A stretch of 64,000 nucleotides of DNA from Gari tellinella (GCA_922989275.2 OV277864.1:44143550-44207549), one strand, 5' to 3'; counted from the stretch's first letter, positions 19,926 through 31,043 are shown. Numbers and translations: made by a program. Notes: generated from the letters alone by a model not told the origin.

Positions 19926-20100
19926 TTAAAGACTTTCCAAACAGTCTCAGCAATGGTTTGTTATACAGAGTTCCCATATCCAAGAGAGCTTTCCCAACTA
20001 GTGTTTCATTAGATTGGTTTAAACCATCCTCTGTCCCAGAGCCGTTCACATAGAGTATCAGACAACATAAAAATAAAGACACGATATAGAATCCTTCCAT
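19873..20100 (-). CDS. 5' segment of lectin gene: signal peptide and linker
   Basis: The start at 20,100 (ATG) is chosen because residues 1-20 form a signal peptide (MEGF, then hydrophobic IVSLFLCCLILYV, then NGSG). Residues 23-57 are a hydrophilic linker with one N-glycosylation sequon (NET). From residue 59 onward the frame is read from the transposon (TLSPIEAPF...) and ends after 75 residues. That tail is foreign to the gene. There are no cysteines after the signal peptide, so the fold lies wholly in the other segment. Confidence 0.75.
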   Translation of the reverse strand: MEGFYIVSLFLCCLILYVNGSGTEDGLNQSNETLVGKALLDMGTLYNKPLLRLFGKSLTLSPIEAPFSAFSLFLP

Positions 20101-20241
20101 TTTGAATACACAAAAGTATTCTGTTTACTTAGAACACGTTCGTTAGACTATTTCTAGAGTCGTATATCGTAATCACTTCTTACTTCTGTTTGGAAAGCGT
20201 TTAGATGGACCACGTGATCCAATTATTACCGAAGCCAAATA

Positions 20242-20498
20242 CAGGGCTGCCATTTCTCCGGATTTTTCCAAAATCTTCGGATATTTTTCTCTAGAACATG
20301 GTAGCTTAAAGCAGACTGAAAGTAAAGCAGAATGCGTCATAAGGCACATTCTGCTTTACTTCCAGTCTGCGTTAAGTAGTCACGTGTCAACAAAACTAGA
20401 AACAGGCTGTTGGGTAAAGGTACGATTCGTACATTCGCACTTGAAAAATGCAAATTTGGAAATCTTAGGATTTTTCATGTCAACTTATGGCAGCCCTG
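20242..20498. mobile_element. hAT6 miniature element with H2 core, upstream of the lectin gene
   Basis: 257 bp with perfect 6-bp repeats CAAATA (20,236-20,241 and 20,499-20,504). Ends CAGGGCTGCC and GGCAGCCCTG. H2 arms GCAGACTGAAAGTAAAG / CTTTACTTCCAGTCTGC. It lies about 140 bp upstream of the lectin start codon, so it could affect the promoter (inference only). Confidence 0.9.
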
Positions 20499-20511
20499 CA
20501 AATACCAATGC

Positions 20512-20735
20512 AGTCGAACCTAGATAACTCGACTCACTTATGTCGAAACTCGATACTTCGAACTTGCTTACATCGATCGTACCAGCTATATTTCATGAGT
20601 TTAATTTCAATAAATCGACATTGCTTAAGTCCAACATAACCGAATTTCAAAGTTAAAAAATGGCCACGTGTTAACTTTGAAAAAACGGGTATCTTCGAAC
20701 TATCGCGAGTTCGAATTATCGAGTTTCGATTGTGT
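20512..20735. mobile_element. M2 miniature element
   Basis: Left CAGTCGAACCTAGATAACTC, right AATTATCGAGTTTCGATTG. Repeats of TCGATACTTCGAACTTGCTT inside. The TA flanks are eroded (TG/TG). Confidence 0.7.
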
Positions 20736-21411
20736 ATCGAACGTCTCCGTATTCAACTGAATTCGATAACTTGGGCTATCATTAGTCGAACGCATTGCAA
20801 AGTTAAAACGTGACTATAAGCACTGTTTGTGTAAAAGGTAGGATATAGCTTAAAGCTATATATTTGTTTACAAGAACAATTGACCATTTTATGGTACATA
20901 AAAGTAGCGTACACAGTGTATGACGTTTATTCGTGGAACATCATTTCTTGGAATGTACAATAATGAGTGTATAATGACCCTTGATAATGTACGAGGAATC
21001 ATTTGTTGGCTTGTGTTTACACTAACCACAGTATGTAATTGTTTTGCCATATTGGTCATCAGCAACATTTCTCTGAATTACTGTATCTACATTTTATATT
21101 AGAATATATCACGAAAAAGGGGTAATCCAGAAGAAATGCCAAGATGCTCGGCGTCTTATCTGAATCCAAAATGTTTTGTATTCACTTATGGCGGCCAAAG
21201 GGTTGAATTGTTATAGCTGGATGCTGCTGCCAAGTAAAAGTGAAAAATGATAGAAACAGCTGCCATAGAGACTATATTTCTGCAGCTGATAGGTGTAGTT
21301 AAGAGTAAGATACGCATTAACTACATGTACTACTAGCAGTATGTGGCAAATTATCAAATTATCTTTAATTTATAACCTGTTAAGCGTTTTCCATTGTACA
21401 GTTTTAAAAAA
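20736..21411. other. Non-coding, P1 remnant
   Basis: Contains a small half of a P1 element near 21,140-21,208 (GGCGTCTTATCTGAATCCAA, GCGGCCAAAGGGTTGA) and another M2-like stretch near 20,760-20,815. No gene. Confidence 0.4.
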
Positions 21412-21584
21412 TACAGTCGGAATACAATACTTCGAACTCGCTTAAATCGATTTTACCAGTATTTTATAAGTTTAATTTCGATAATTCGATCTCGTTTAAA
21501 TCGAACATACCAGTATTCCAAATATCTTTGAAATATAGGTCTCTTCGAACTAACGCGAATTCGAAGTATCGAGTTTCGACTTAC
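21412..21584. mobile_element. M2 miniature element
   Basis: TA-CAGTCGGAATACAATACTTC on the left, GAAGTATCGAGTTTCGAC on the right; interior CTCGTTTAAATCGAACATAC repeated. The last three bases of the right end are altered. Confidence 0.75.
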
Positions 21585-21824
21585 TGCATAACATACTAAT
21601 AAACATTGCATTTGCTCGAGTGTAACGGAATTTATAAACAGACTGGCTCCTGATCATACGCCTATCTAAATTGTTTGACATATATTTTATTGCTTCCCTC
21701 AGCCAGATTACATAAAATCTAAATCTTATCAATATAGTCGATTTTATTTTAACCCTTTACCTGCTATTATAACGGAAATGTTAGTCTTACACAGTCGGCG
21801 CCATATTATCATCTGTTTATACAA
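21585..21824. mobile_element. Decayed H1 element
   Basis: CAGACTGGCTCCTGATCATACG then CTAAATTGTTTGACA is an H1 core with most of one arm gone. TTTTAACCCTTTACCTGC near 21,750 is the start of another P-type end. Confidence 0.45.
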
Positions 21825-22003
21825 TAAAGCCTCTCTATTACGACTACGCAAATGTGTTTATTATCAGGTGTTTAAAAGGCAGGTGACTGCTTAAAGCAAG
21901 GTGAACGTTTTACGTTTGCCTTGCTTTAATACTTCACCTGTCTTGTATGCATGCAATTAGCCTTCTTTTAGTGGTCATGATAGTGAAGTTTTACTGTATC
22001 TTT
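21825..22003. mobile_element. M4 miniature element with H2-related core
   Basis: Left AATAAAGCCTCTCTATTACG, right GTGGTCATGATAGTGAAG..TTTTACTG-TA. Core GCTTAAAGCAAGGTGAACG / TTTGCCTTGCTTTAAT. Confidence 0.65.
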
Positions 22004-22359
22004 AGTATGCTTTTAATTTTAACATTGATATGTTTTAAGTATGTTATTTCTCGATATACATAATTATACAACATACATTGCTGTCGTTACAATAAACTTT
22101 TCTATGATATAGTATCTACTATCATTCTAGACGCTTATATTTTCTGTCCTTTTATGTACAACAAGAAATAAGCTATATATAGTCAGGAGAGAAAAGAAGA
22201 GAAAAGTAGCGGAAAAGAGGAGATGGTTGGTGATAGGAAGAATCGGGGTTTACACTTTTTGTTTGCCATCGATTTGCTGATATTATAGGTTCAATTGTAT
22301 TTTTTCCCATTTGCCGTTTTGTTGTTCAATTTTATCTTTCGCCGTTGCTATCATTCGTT
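22004..22359. other. Unit A/B spacer end, purine-rich patch
   Basis: AT-rich; 22,187-22,233 is a purine-rich patch (GAGAGAAAAGAAGAGAAAAG). No gene. The duplicated unit B starts after this. Confidence 0.5.
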
Positions 22360-22998
22360 CTATATTTTCAATATGCTAAATATATTTTCAATAATAATAA
22401 TTTGGAACTTTATGCCTTTTTGAATTAGGAAACTTTGATATGCACATTGGTATTTTCAATAATAATCATTTGGAACTTTATGCCTTTTTGAATTAGGAAA
22501 CATTGATATGCACATTGGTATTTTCAATAATAATAATTTGGAACTTTATGCCTTTTTGAATTAGGAAACATTGATATGCACATTGGTATTTTCAATAATA
22601 ATCATTTGGAACTTTATGCCTTTTTGAATTAGGAAACATTGATATGCTAAAGATATTTTCAATAATAATAATTTGGAACTTTATGCCTTTTTGCATTAGG
22701 AAACATTGATATGCACATTGATATGCACATTGATATTTTCAATAATAATCATTTGGAACTTTATGCCTTTTTGAATCAGGAAACATTGATATGCACATTG
22801 GTATTTTCAATAATAATCATTTGGAACTTTATGCCTTTTTGAATCAGGAAACATTGATATGCACATTGATATTTTCAATAATAATCATTTGGAACTTTAT
22901 GCCTTTTTGAATCAGGAAACATTGATATGCACATTAATATTTTCAATAATAATCATTTGGAATTTTATGCCTCTTTGAATTAGGAAACTTTGATATGC
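22360..22998 (+). repeat. 68-bp tandem repeat array (unit B)
   Basis: About nine copies of the same unit as 1-668, with a private variant (GATATGCTAAAGATATTTTC) and one copy with a doubled ATATGCACATTG near 22,705-22,735. The variant order differs from unit A. Confidence 0.95.
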
Positions 22999-23666
22999 GC
23001 CACAAATGCGTTATGCGGCGTCTGATCAGGATCCAAACTTTTGGCAAATGTCAGCGTTGTCGGCCTTGGCAGCGAAAGGGTTAGATAATCAGTCAGTGTT
23101 AATACATGATTAGTTAAATTATCTAGGTTAAAATATCTTTATGCATAGCTATGTGTATGTAAGTGCAATGGACTTAGGTGCATTGTGTAGAGTGATACTA
23201 TATATTTACACATACATATATATGTGCATTTACACATACACATGTTTAAGGAAATGTTTTCACGAGCTCCATGAATGGTAAATGTAGCGTACGTATGTGG
23301 GCATAAGCTCGCATACGTATGCGCATGTGCGCATGCGTCTATACTTGATTTTTTTGGCCAAACTATATTAAACTTTACATTTAATATATAATGAATTAAA
23401 AGTTAAATTTACATTTAATATTTTAAAGAATTAATACTTGAAATTAATAGTAAATGATAACAACGTTCATCCATCTATAATGTCTTGATAGTAAAAATTG
23501 ATAAGATGTATATTGTAAAACACGAGAAAATGTAATGTTTACGTGTAATAAATATACTGTTCTGTTCTGTTCTGGTAACGTCGAAATAGTTTTAACATTC
23601 GCCTGTGCTTGAAAGTTATCGTTTGCAATTGACTTTTAAGCAGTTTAAGCTTATGGGTCATTCACA
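22999..23666 (+). repeat. P1 fragment and LINE-like 3' tail (unit B)
   Basis: Partner of 669-1,339: a half H1 (GCGGCGTCTGATCAGGATCC), GGCAGCGAAAGGGTTAG, then AATAAATATACTGTTC with a TGTTC-repeat tail at about 23,545-23,573. No gene. Confidence 0.5.
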
Positions 23667-25770
23667 TATACACGGATTATTCCTAAGATTTCTAACGAAT
23701 TACCAATCCGTTGTTAATCGCACATATCCGTAAATAATTCGCTCGTATTCGTAAATAACTTGCAAATATTCGTCAGGATTCGTGAAAGGAGAGGCACATA
23801 TGTGATGATTCCTTTAAGAATTGTTACGAGGTACCTACGAGAAATCACGCGTCTTAACCTTTTTAGATCCAAAAGGTATCTAATTGTCAATGTCACCCGC
23901 TTACAACTCCGTTACAATGAGGCGCGCTTCAGAACGAGTTTTGTTACAGATTCTATCCGTTTTGTGTTACGGCTTCTGCACCGTGCAGCATGTGTAATCA
24001 GATTTAGGTACACAACCGTTCCAATTTCCGCAAAATACCCAGGCAAATGCACAACCAAAATAGGTATTAGATTATTTAGATTGTATGTGCATCACCTCTG
24101 TTGTACCCTTAAACCGACCTAAATGCTGTTTTCAACATTTTAAATGGAAAACGAATATCATATTCGTCAATATTGCACAACCTTTTTATAAGCTGCAGTT
24201 ATTCTAATATAATTGCAAACTGATTGTACATAGTATGCCGCTGGAGTCGAAATTGGCCCTTCCATGGGGTCACAATTGTTAGATACAGACATCATTCAAA
24301 TTGAGGGATACCATTTAGTGCGGGGGTATTCACTCGTTTGATTTATAATAGTTTACGCCATCAGTTAGAATTAAAAAGTCTTAACAACATTTGTCTAAAA
24401 ATGTCACATTGGCAATATATCACTATGATTCAGGTGAGCAATTTAGAGTCAATGTGGCTCTTGCTAATCTTGACGTGTTGCTTATCATCTCGGTCACTGC
24501 CAAAGACGGAGTTATGTGCCATTGAATATAATGCAGTCTTACAGTGTAGAATACGTTATTCTTTCCCGTTTAAACATACCTTAACGTTAGCGCATGGAAG
24601 TAAATTGTAGAAAAAAATCTCACTTTTTTATCTGAGTGTCAAACAGTTTGGAGCCTGATCAGACGCCTGGTTATCCGGCGTCTGATCTGGCTCCAAACTG
24701 TTTGCAATGGAAATAATACTGTATCACAGACGCCGTTCTGGAGAGGCGGTGTCTTAGATGGGTGTACACTATTTTATATAGCCCATTCAAAAGGTATTAC
24801 AAGAAATCAAAAGAAATCATACATAATATTTTTTTTAATCGTCGTGTTTATTTTACACAGTTGTTTCCGACAGCAATACTTATAAATGACACCCTCTGTG
24901 ACCTTATGCAGTGACGGATAACATGGTCATAGGCATCAAACGTTTCTTTACAGTAGGTACACCTCAGGTCCATTATCTGAAATGGAAGAGAAATGTCGGT
25001 AAGAATCTGTATCTTTCATCATAACCTCGGTCAGAATCCGTAACGCTATCTGTCCGAATCTGTACCGAAAGGCGCGATCAAAATATCGATAAATTCAGGA
25101 GTTTTACAAAACAGTTGGAATCGACAATCGCTGGACGTATTGATCAAATATACACATTTCTTAGGCAATTGAGAAAATAACCGTGACATGCAAATTTATA
25201 GGCCTTGTTTCGACAATTCAAACTCGATTTTCAATGTTGTTCATCACTTTTACGGATTGCTGACATATATTCAACAAGGATAGACATACATAAGGCTTGG
25301 AATTAATCGAAACAACAGAAATACATAATGTTTATAACATATTTGTTTGATATTAGGCTTGAATTACCTGATTTTACATACCTCCGCTCTACATCTACAA
25401 CCGCCATGGACGGAATCCGTAACACTTGTATGTCTGAATCTGTACCAAAACTCGTTCTGAAGCGCGCCACATTGTAACGGAGTTGTAAGCGGGTGAATGT
25501 GTCGTCATTCGATAACTGGCATCCAGCGACAAACATCGATGTGACAGAATCATATTTCACCTTATTTGGCAAGTTTACGCAATTTTCATGGAACTTTTCT
25601 ACGATAATACCACGGATTAAATGCATTATGAGGCATTTACGGACCTTCGCGAGTTATTTACGGAGGTTTATGTGTTGTTACGACCGGTTTACGATATTCA
25701 TGGATACGAGTAGTAAATAGCAAACATCCGTAAATAACTCGTTAATTTGGTAGAGGAAATACTAGTACAT
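23667..25770. repeat. Fold-back element with long imperfect inverted repeats (unit B)
   Basis: Partner of 1,340-3,460. CACCCGCTTACAACTCCGTT at 23,895 and its mirror at about 25,476-25,495. In this copy the right arm reads TTGTAACGG, closing an open frame that is longer in unit A, as expected for non-coding sequence. Confidence 0.55.
24542..24721 (+). mobile_element. M1 miniature element, shortened (unit B)
   Basis: TA flanks, left CAGTGTAGAATACGTTATTC, H1 core, ends ATACTG. It lacks a poly-T/A run of about 20 bp found in unit A at 2,288-2,310. The same shortened right end as in A shows that the defect predates the duplication. Confidence 0.75.
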
Positions 25771-26444
25771 TGTATGCTAAAACAATATTTTATATAATCG
25801 AAGTCAACATTAAAGTAATATCTATTTCAAAATATGCCATACTCCGCTATTCTTAGCTGCACTAACACACCCAATTAGTCATCGCTAGCTGATGTGATGT
25901 AGAAAATATGTCCTGGATACGCCTTTTTCCATAAATGAGGTTATTGATCAAGGTCAAGGTCTCAGTTACCTGAAATTGTTACAGTACGCTCCGCAGTACG
26001 CTCCGCCATCCAACGATGTACTCGCACGACACATTTGAAATTCATCCGAAAATTTTTTCTCTATTTTTCTAAAGTTTAAGTCAAAGGTCAAGGTCAAAGT
26101 AATTTGAAAATGTTAAAGGACAAAGCATATTTCCAAGATGTACTCACACAACAAATTTGGTATCCCTAGCTGATGTGGTGTGGACAGACTGACACAAGCA
26201 CATTGCATTCGCTGTATGAGCTCGAAGTTGACTTTAGTGACATATAAATATATATGGTATGTGCCAATAGGAGTAGAACAGTAGTCTATGCTATCGATAT
26301 TTATCAATAGTTGAATGATTAACTGTATGGTTTCGGACAAACTTCGGCCGCCAAACAATACTGAACACCACCTGCTATTCTTTCTGAAGATTAATTATAT
26401 ATCGTTCAATACAACGTCTAGACTTGTACCAGTTTAACCATTTA
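25771..26444. repeat. Dispersed repeat R1 (unit B)
   Basis: Partner of 3,461-4,150, including TCAAGGTCAAGGTC and TCAAAGGTCAAGGTCAAAG. No gene. Confidence 0.5.
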
Positions 26445-26691
26445 CAGTGGAGAAAACGTTATTCTTTCCCGTTTAAACGCAAACGAAACGCCAGCGCAAT
26501 ACATTAAAATGTAGAAAATAACAACTGTTTGACAATTCTGACTATTGATTTTAAGCTGAGTGGCAAATAGATTAGAGCAAGATCAGACGCCGGGTTACCC
26601 GGCGTCTGATCTGGCTCCAAACTGTTTGTAACGGAAATAATAGTTTTAGCGTAAACGCGTTTATTGGGAAAGAATAACGTATTCTCCACTG
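26445..26691 (+). mobile_element. M1 miniature element with H1 core (unit B)
   Basis: Partner of 4,151-4,397. TA flanks, ends CAGTGGAGAAAACGTTATTC and CGTATTCTCCACTG. Here the left H1 arm has mutated (GATTAGAGCAAGATCAG) while the right is standard. Confidence 0.9.
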
Positions 26692-27308
26692 TACCTGCCG
26701 ATCGCGAATTGAATGCTACGTGCTATTCGTTAAGCGGGTTCTGCTCATGATCCATTAAAAAAACAAACCAACTCTTCGATAGGGTTTTTTCATTCAAAAA
26801 TGCTAAAAGCATGTTTTGAAAAACATTGCACACGGTATTAGAAATTGACGGTATTATTAGAAGGGTTGATTAGTAAATCAGTATTTTTACTACTTCTCAA
26901 ATGAACGTTTATTTTGTTTGGTAAAGGCAGATGGTTATTTAAATTAAGACGACAGAAAAACAGACAACTCCAATGGAGCCTTTTTCTATATTGTCATTCA
27001 GCTTCAATGTACTGTACATCCATTTCGCACCGTCACTGATTATTTTGAGCGGATGTTGTAGAAATTTGTTTTTTACGTATTCCAAAAGTATATGCCATAC
27101 GGAGCTTACAATGTACCAACTGATATTTTCATTGTCAATTGCGCCAAAGAGCGTCTCTGCAAACATTTTGGATCCTGATCAGACGCCACGTAACGCGGCA
27201 TCTGATCAGGATCAAACCTGTTTGACACTCGTAACGACTGCTTAAGCCATTTAACCTTAAATCTAACTTTGAAACGATCTTGCGATCTTGCAGATAAGAG
27301 TAAGACTA
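26692..27308. other. Non-coding spacer and P1 remnant (unit B)
   Basis: Partner of 4,398-5,014. An H1 palindrome sits at about 27,156-27,225 (TTTGGATCCTGATCAGACGC, GGCATCTGATCAGGATC). No gene. Confidence 0.55.
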
Positions 27309-27755
27309 TTAACCCTTATCCCGCGGTGATTTCGTCTGCTTCGAAATTGTCGTCTGCAAAGTTTGTAAAATTGAGATTTATACATTTTTAAGTAAAGAAA
27401 CCTAAAGAAAAGTGTCAAACAGTTTGGATCCAGATAAGACGCCGCGTTACGCGGCGCATTAGGGACTATTTTAGTCTATTTCACTGGATTGCGTCCCTTA
27501 AATACACCTAGTGAAGAAGCCAAAATACGCATTGCGGTTTTCTCCCTTTGTGTCAATACTGTGATAATAAAACAGACGACATGCTGTGTGTATAATCTTC
27601 ACTAAGTCTTATCGCCGTGGGTAATCTCACACTATTTCGGGTTCTCAGTTTAAGCAGGTTTCAAGGAATAAGCCATTTAATAATATGTAAATAATGATTT
27701 ATTTTATAAAAATGACAACTGAATAATTGCGTTCATTTTGGTATTCATTAAGGTA

Positions 27756-27984
27756 CAGTAGAGAAAACGTTATTCTTTCGAGTTGAAAAGCAAAGCACTA
27801 AAACGTAGAAAGGTAAAAATTTTGGACAATTCTGACGAATTATGTTTATCTTAGTGACAAACAGTTTGGAGCCTGATCAGACGCCGGTTATCCGGCGTCT
27901 GATCTGGCTCCAAACTGTTTGTAATAGAAATAATAGTTTTATCGTAAACGCGTATATTGAGAAATCATAACGAATTCCCCGCTG
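27756..27984 (+). mobile_element. M1 miniature element with H1 core
   Basis: TA flanks; CAGTAGAGAAAACGTTATTC left, CGAATTCCCCGCTG right. Core GAGCCTGATCAGACGCCGG / CCGGCGTCTGATCTGGCTCC with a shortened tip (GGTTATCC). Confidence 0.85.
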
Positions 27985-28309
27985 TAGCTAATATTTGGTA
28001 ACATAATAATGTATTTGTTCTATTAGACAAAAATGAAACGTCTAATACAATGTCATGAATATACAGTGTTTGATTTCAGAGTACCAGATCTAAATAATTA
28101 CTTCTTTTTTTTTTTAATTTCTAATTTTTACTTTTACTCAAATCTTATGCAAACATTATTTTTCTGTATCCAAATGACTCTTTTAATTTTCTTATACACG
28201 TTGCTCGCCATTCTCGCCAAAATATTGAATATAAGTAAATGAACGGCACATACTTAATCATTGTAGACGTTTCTTTTTTTTCTTCTTTTTTGGCCTGGTA
28301 CTTTGAACG

Positions 28310-28400
28310 ACAGCTTTTAACTGCCTGAGCAGTTTGGGTCCTCCTAAGACGCCGTGTAACTCGGCCACTTACCAGGACACAAACTATTCGACACAGATTT
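28310..28400. mobile_element. Decayed H1 palindrome
   Basis: GAGCAGTTTGGGTCCTCCTA, AGACGCCGTGTAACTCGGCC and CCAGGACACAAACTATTCGA: both arms are changed and partly still paired (GGGTCC/GGACAC). The open frame over it is a by-product. Confidence 0.5.
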
Positions 28401-28618
28401 AATACATGCATTTAAACTAGCTGAAATTTGCTTTTGGTAATCATTTCAGACATTTTCATCTTAAAAGAAATAATTCAGCATGATACAAAACGTGCCCTGA
28501 ATCTAAGCAACGCTTTGATCCAAACATATCAAGAAAGCTCTGAAAAAAAATTGAACACACTAAGTTGAATGAAAGTAAAGCAGCTTTCGGCTTAACTACA
28601 GTAACAATTAGAGACATT

Positions 28619-28803
28619 TATGCAATAAAGCCTCTCTAATGCGACCGCCCGGTCATTATGATTTGGGATTTTTAATTGCAGGTGACTGCTTAGCACAGGG
28701 GTGAGTCGTATTGGGGCTCCTTCTTTCCTGCATTAGGCTGTCACCCTGAGGCCGACCATGCTACTTATATGGAGTGGTCGCGTTAGAAAGGCTTATAGAT
28801 CAG
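28619..28803. mobile_element. M4-type element
   Basis: AATAAAGCCTCTCTAATGCGAC left, GTGGTCGCGTTAGAAAGGCT right, with GTGACTGCTTAGCACAGGGG / CTGTCACCCTGAGG as a weak central stem. Confidence 0.55.
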
Positions 28804-28854
28804 TGCCCCTCAGTACCACTCTAATGACACATCAAACATTTGTTTTATTGATAG

Positions 28855-29081
28855 TTAACCATTTCACTGTCTGTATGACGTAATAACGATTAACCCGTCA
28901 AACACAGCCGCTGCTATATCATCGCCCGCATTATTTTTGGGGGAATTTTATGCAGTTTTAACTTAAGAACAATAAATGTGAGTGTCAAACAGATCGGAAA
29001 TTGATCAGACACCGCATGCCTAATTAGGATCCAAACTGTTTGCAAAAGTCAGTGGCGTCGGCTTTGGCAGTTAAAAGGTTA
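28855..29081. mobile_element. P1 TTAA-type element, decayed H1 core
   Basis: GTTAACCATTTCACTGTCTG left, GGCAGTTAAAAGGTTAA right. Core CAAACAGATCGGAAATTGAT, CAGACACCG, then TTAGGATCCAAACTGTTTGC. From 29,082 to 30,110 I see only a weak H3 relic near 29,195-29,250 and AT-rich sequence. Confidence 0.6.
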
Positions 29082-30114
29082 ATGACAGTAAGCAATTTTA
29101 TGCCTAAAACAGCAATTCCTTTGTATTTCCGGGTCATTTCACACAACCCTTCATATGCAAACAAAGTATGTTTGAAAATCACACCTTCTTATCAAACAGC
29201 GTAGACTCAGATCACTCAAAGAAACCATCTGATCAGGGTTTGCATAGTCTTCCATTCAGCAATGCAGTTTAATAATGACAGCTCGAAGCAGTAAAATATT
29301 GACTAGATTTAACTGGACTGTCCAAAATTAAGCTTATATAATTTGTCATTTCTTTCGTGAAAGTACTGGACCCTTCTCTATATTCCTCTTATCTGTTTCT
29401 ATACTGTCATCACATACTTACCAAGGATTCAAGACCAATCATGTAGGATCATATAGGATGATCTCTGATCTGGGACTATACTGTTTGCATTTCGAAGTAT
29501 TTAACGGTTATTCAAAGCAATTCAAAGCAAAATATTACTCAACATTCGAACTTTAAGATAACGCAGCATATTGGATAATATTTCATTACAAGAAAATTTG
29601 ACAAAATTTCTAAAAATATCAAATCCAATTAAATTAGGTAATTTACCTGATCGTTTATTTTATTCAATTATTCATGACACTTTGGTAAAAAAGGTTATTA
29701 GACATTATAACCAATCACATGTTTAAAACAATTTTATATAGATTTAATCAACATAAAACTTTTATAAATTCTGCTGCTACAAACGTTTCGTAGAGGATGT
29801 CTCAAATTCATGTGACGCTTTGCTGCATTTGTCTTTTGTTAATCTGTTAATGCAACAGATTATTGCTAATAGGGTTGAAATATGTCCTTTCCCTTGGCAG
29901 ATTTATGATACCAGCAATAAACACCCCGGATGGGTTGCCCGCTGATAATACAACGGTCGTTAATTTCCGTCGGAAATTTACGAACCTTAACGAGTGGTTC
30001 TAACATATTGATATCATGAAATATAGTGTAATTCAACCTAAAAAATACTGTACAAGACACTAAGTTATTTTTCTGAAAATTATATCATTAAAAAGAGGAT
30101 TGTTTTCTTAATTT

Positions 30115-30345
30115 ACTCATAACGGGGCGGATATTTAATTTTGATAAATAAATTGCTTTTAAGAGCCAAGAATGGTACAACCCTCCCACTTTTTTGCATA
30201 ATCGTATAAGAATATATAAGCAGCACTTTACTGTTTAAATAATCAAAAAATTACTGTTGAAGATGAAATATCATTTTAAAACATAATATACCATAACAAA
30301 GTTTAGATTTAGACCTTTCAACTCATAACGGGGCGGATATTGTGA
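30115..30345 (+). repeat. Direct repeat within the 3-kb insertion
   Basis: ACTCATAACGGGGCGGATAT occurs at about 30,117 and again at about 30,322, roughly 205 bp apart and in the same direction, near the right end of the insertion. These could be subterminal transposase-binding repeats (inference). Confidence 0.6.
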
Positions 30346-30572
30346 TTGGAATAATAATGGTTTTATTGCAGTTACAAAAATTGGCCCCTATCAATTCTTT
30401 GTAATCTAAATCGATGGATTCTTGCTGGACAGTCACTTATCGGCTTATTTTCAAGGGGAGTAACTCGATCGATTAAGCCAGGCATTTCACTAAAATAGTC
30501 CCTAATGCTCTTATCTGGATCTAAACTGTTTTCAAAAATCAATAAAGTCGCGACCAGCAGGCAAAGGGTTAA

Positions 30573-30785
30573 AGCAGACGACAACATGGTGATGAAGGGG
30601 TAAAAAACTAATGATTGATTTGGCGCGGAAATGGTTATATCGCATGCATGCTATGGCGGACATTTGTATAAACTATTGCAAGCAGTTTGGATCCAAGCGA
30701 AACGTCGAGTCACTTGGCGACTCATCTTCATCCAAACTGTTTGACTCTTTGATACATCTATTTTTGTTTGTAATAAAATGAAGAT
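30573..30785. repeat. H1-like palindrome variant (unit B)
   Basis: Partner of 5,171-5,370: GCAGTTTGGATCCAAGCGAA ... TCATCCAAACTGTTTGAC. The left arm here is GGATCC, whereas unit A has GGATTC. Confidence 0.5.
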
Positions 30786-31043
30786 CAGCGCTGCCATTTC
30801 TCCGGATTTTTCCTTAATCTTCGAATTTGTTTTCCAGTATATGGTAGCTTAAAGCAGACTGAAAGTAAAGCAGAATGCGCCTTAAGGCGCATTCTGCTTT
30901 ACTTTCAACCTGCTTTGAGCATCACGTGTCATAAAAACTAAAAACAGACTATGGGTAAATTGTATAAGTCGGAAGATCGCGCTTGAAATATTGAAAATTT
31001 TGAAATCTTAGGATTTTTTTTTTATCAATTTATGGCAGCCCTG
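30786..31043. mobile_element. hAT6 miniature element with H2 core (unit B)
   Basis: Partner of 5,371-5,626, with the same GAAGAT repeats (30,780-30,785 and 31,044-31,049), showing insertion before the duplication. H2 arms here read GCAGACTGAAAGTAAAG on the left and CTTTACTTTCAACCTGC on the right. Confidence 0.9.

Larger units (their letters stand above)
19101..20100 (-). pseudogene. Secreted TSP1 + C-type lectin gene split by a P2 element
   Basis: Two open segments on the minus strand belong to one gene. The 5' segment starts at 20,100 with a hydrophobic signal peptide and runs to residue 58 (Leu, codon TTA at 19,929). The 3' segment resumes at TTA/ATG (19,682-19,679) in the same frame and ends at 19,101. 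Between them lies a 243-bp P2 element with TTAA on both sides. With one TTAA the reading frame would be continuous, about 250 residues and no intron. As it stands, the 5' frame runs 17 residues into the element and stops. Possible explanations are a polymorphic null allele, a fixed pseudogene, or splicing around the insert; I find no good splice pair. Confidence 0.8.
27456..30508. mobile_element. 3,053-bp insertion with 20-bp perfect terminal inverted repeats
   Basis: Begins GCATTAGGGACTATTTTAGT (27,456-27,475) and ends with its exact reverse complement (30,489-30,508). Unit A at about 5,098-5,105 is the uninterrupted site. A target duplication is not obvious; the outermost GC may be part of it. 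No transposase is recognisable, and the short frames (28,145-28,411; 29,866-30,060; 30,372-30,587) have no motif. The interior is itself a mosaic of M1, M4 and P1 elements, so the original carrier was much shorter. Confidence 0.8.
27309..30572. mobile_element. P1 TTAA element split by a 3-kb insertion
   Basis: TTAA-CCCTTATCCCGC at 27,309 and GCAGGCAAAGGG-TTAA ending at 30,572 are the two ends of one P1 element. Its H1 core (CAGTTTGGATCCAGATAAGA, CGCCGCGTTACGCGGCG | TCTTATCTGGATCTAAACTG) is broken at the inner right stem by the element at 27,456-30,508. Confidence 0.8.

Noticed and set aside
19679..19929. The P2 element acting as an intron of the lectin gene
   Set aside because: The only near-edge GT and AG (AAAGTCTTT and GGGAAAG) give a shifted frame when joined, and the flanks are a perfect TTAA duplication, which fits transposition.
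27456..30508. Transposase gene inside the 3-kb insertion
   Set aside because: All frames are shorter than 90 codons, several lie over M1/P1 elements, and none has a catalytic motif.
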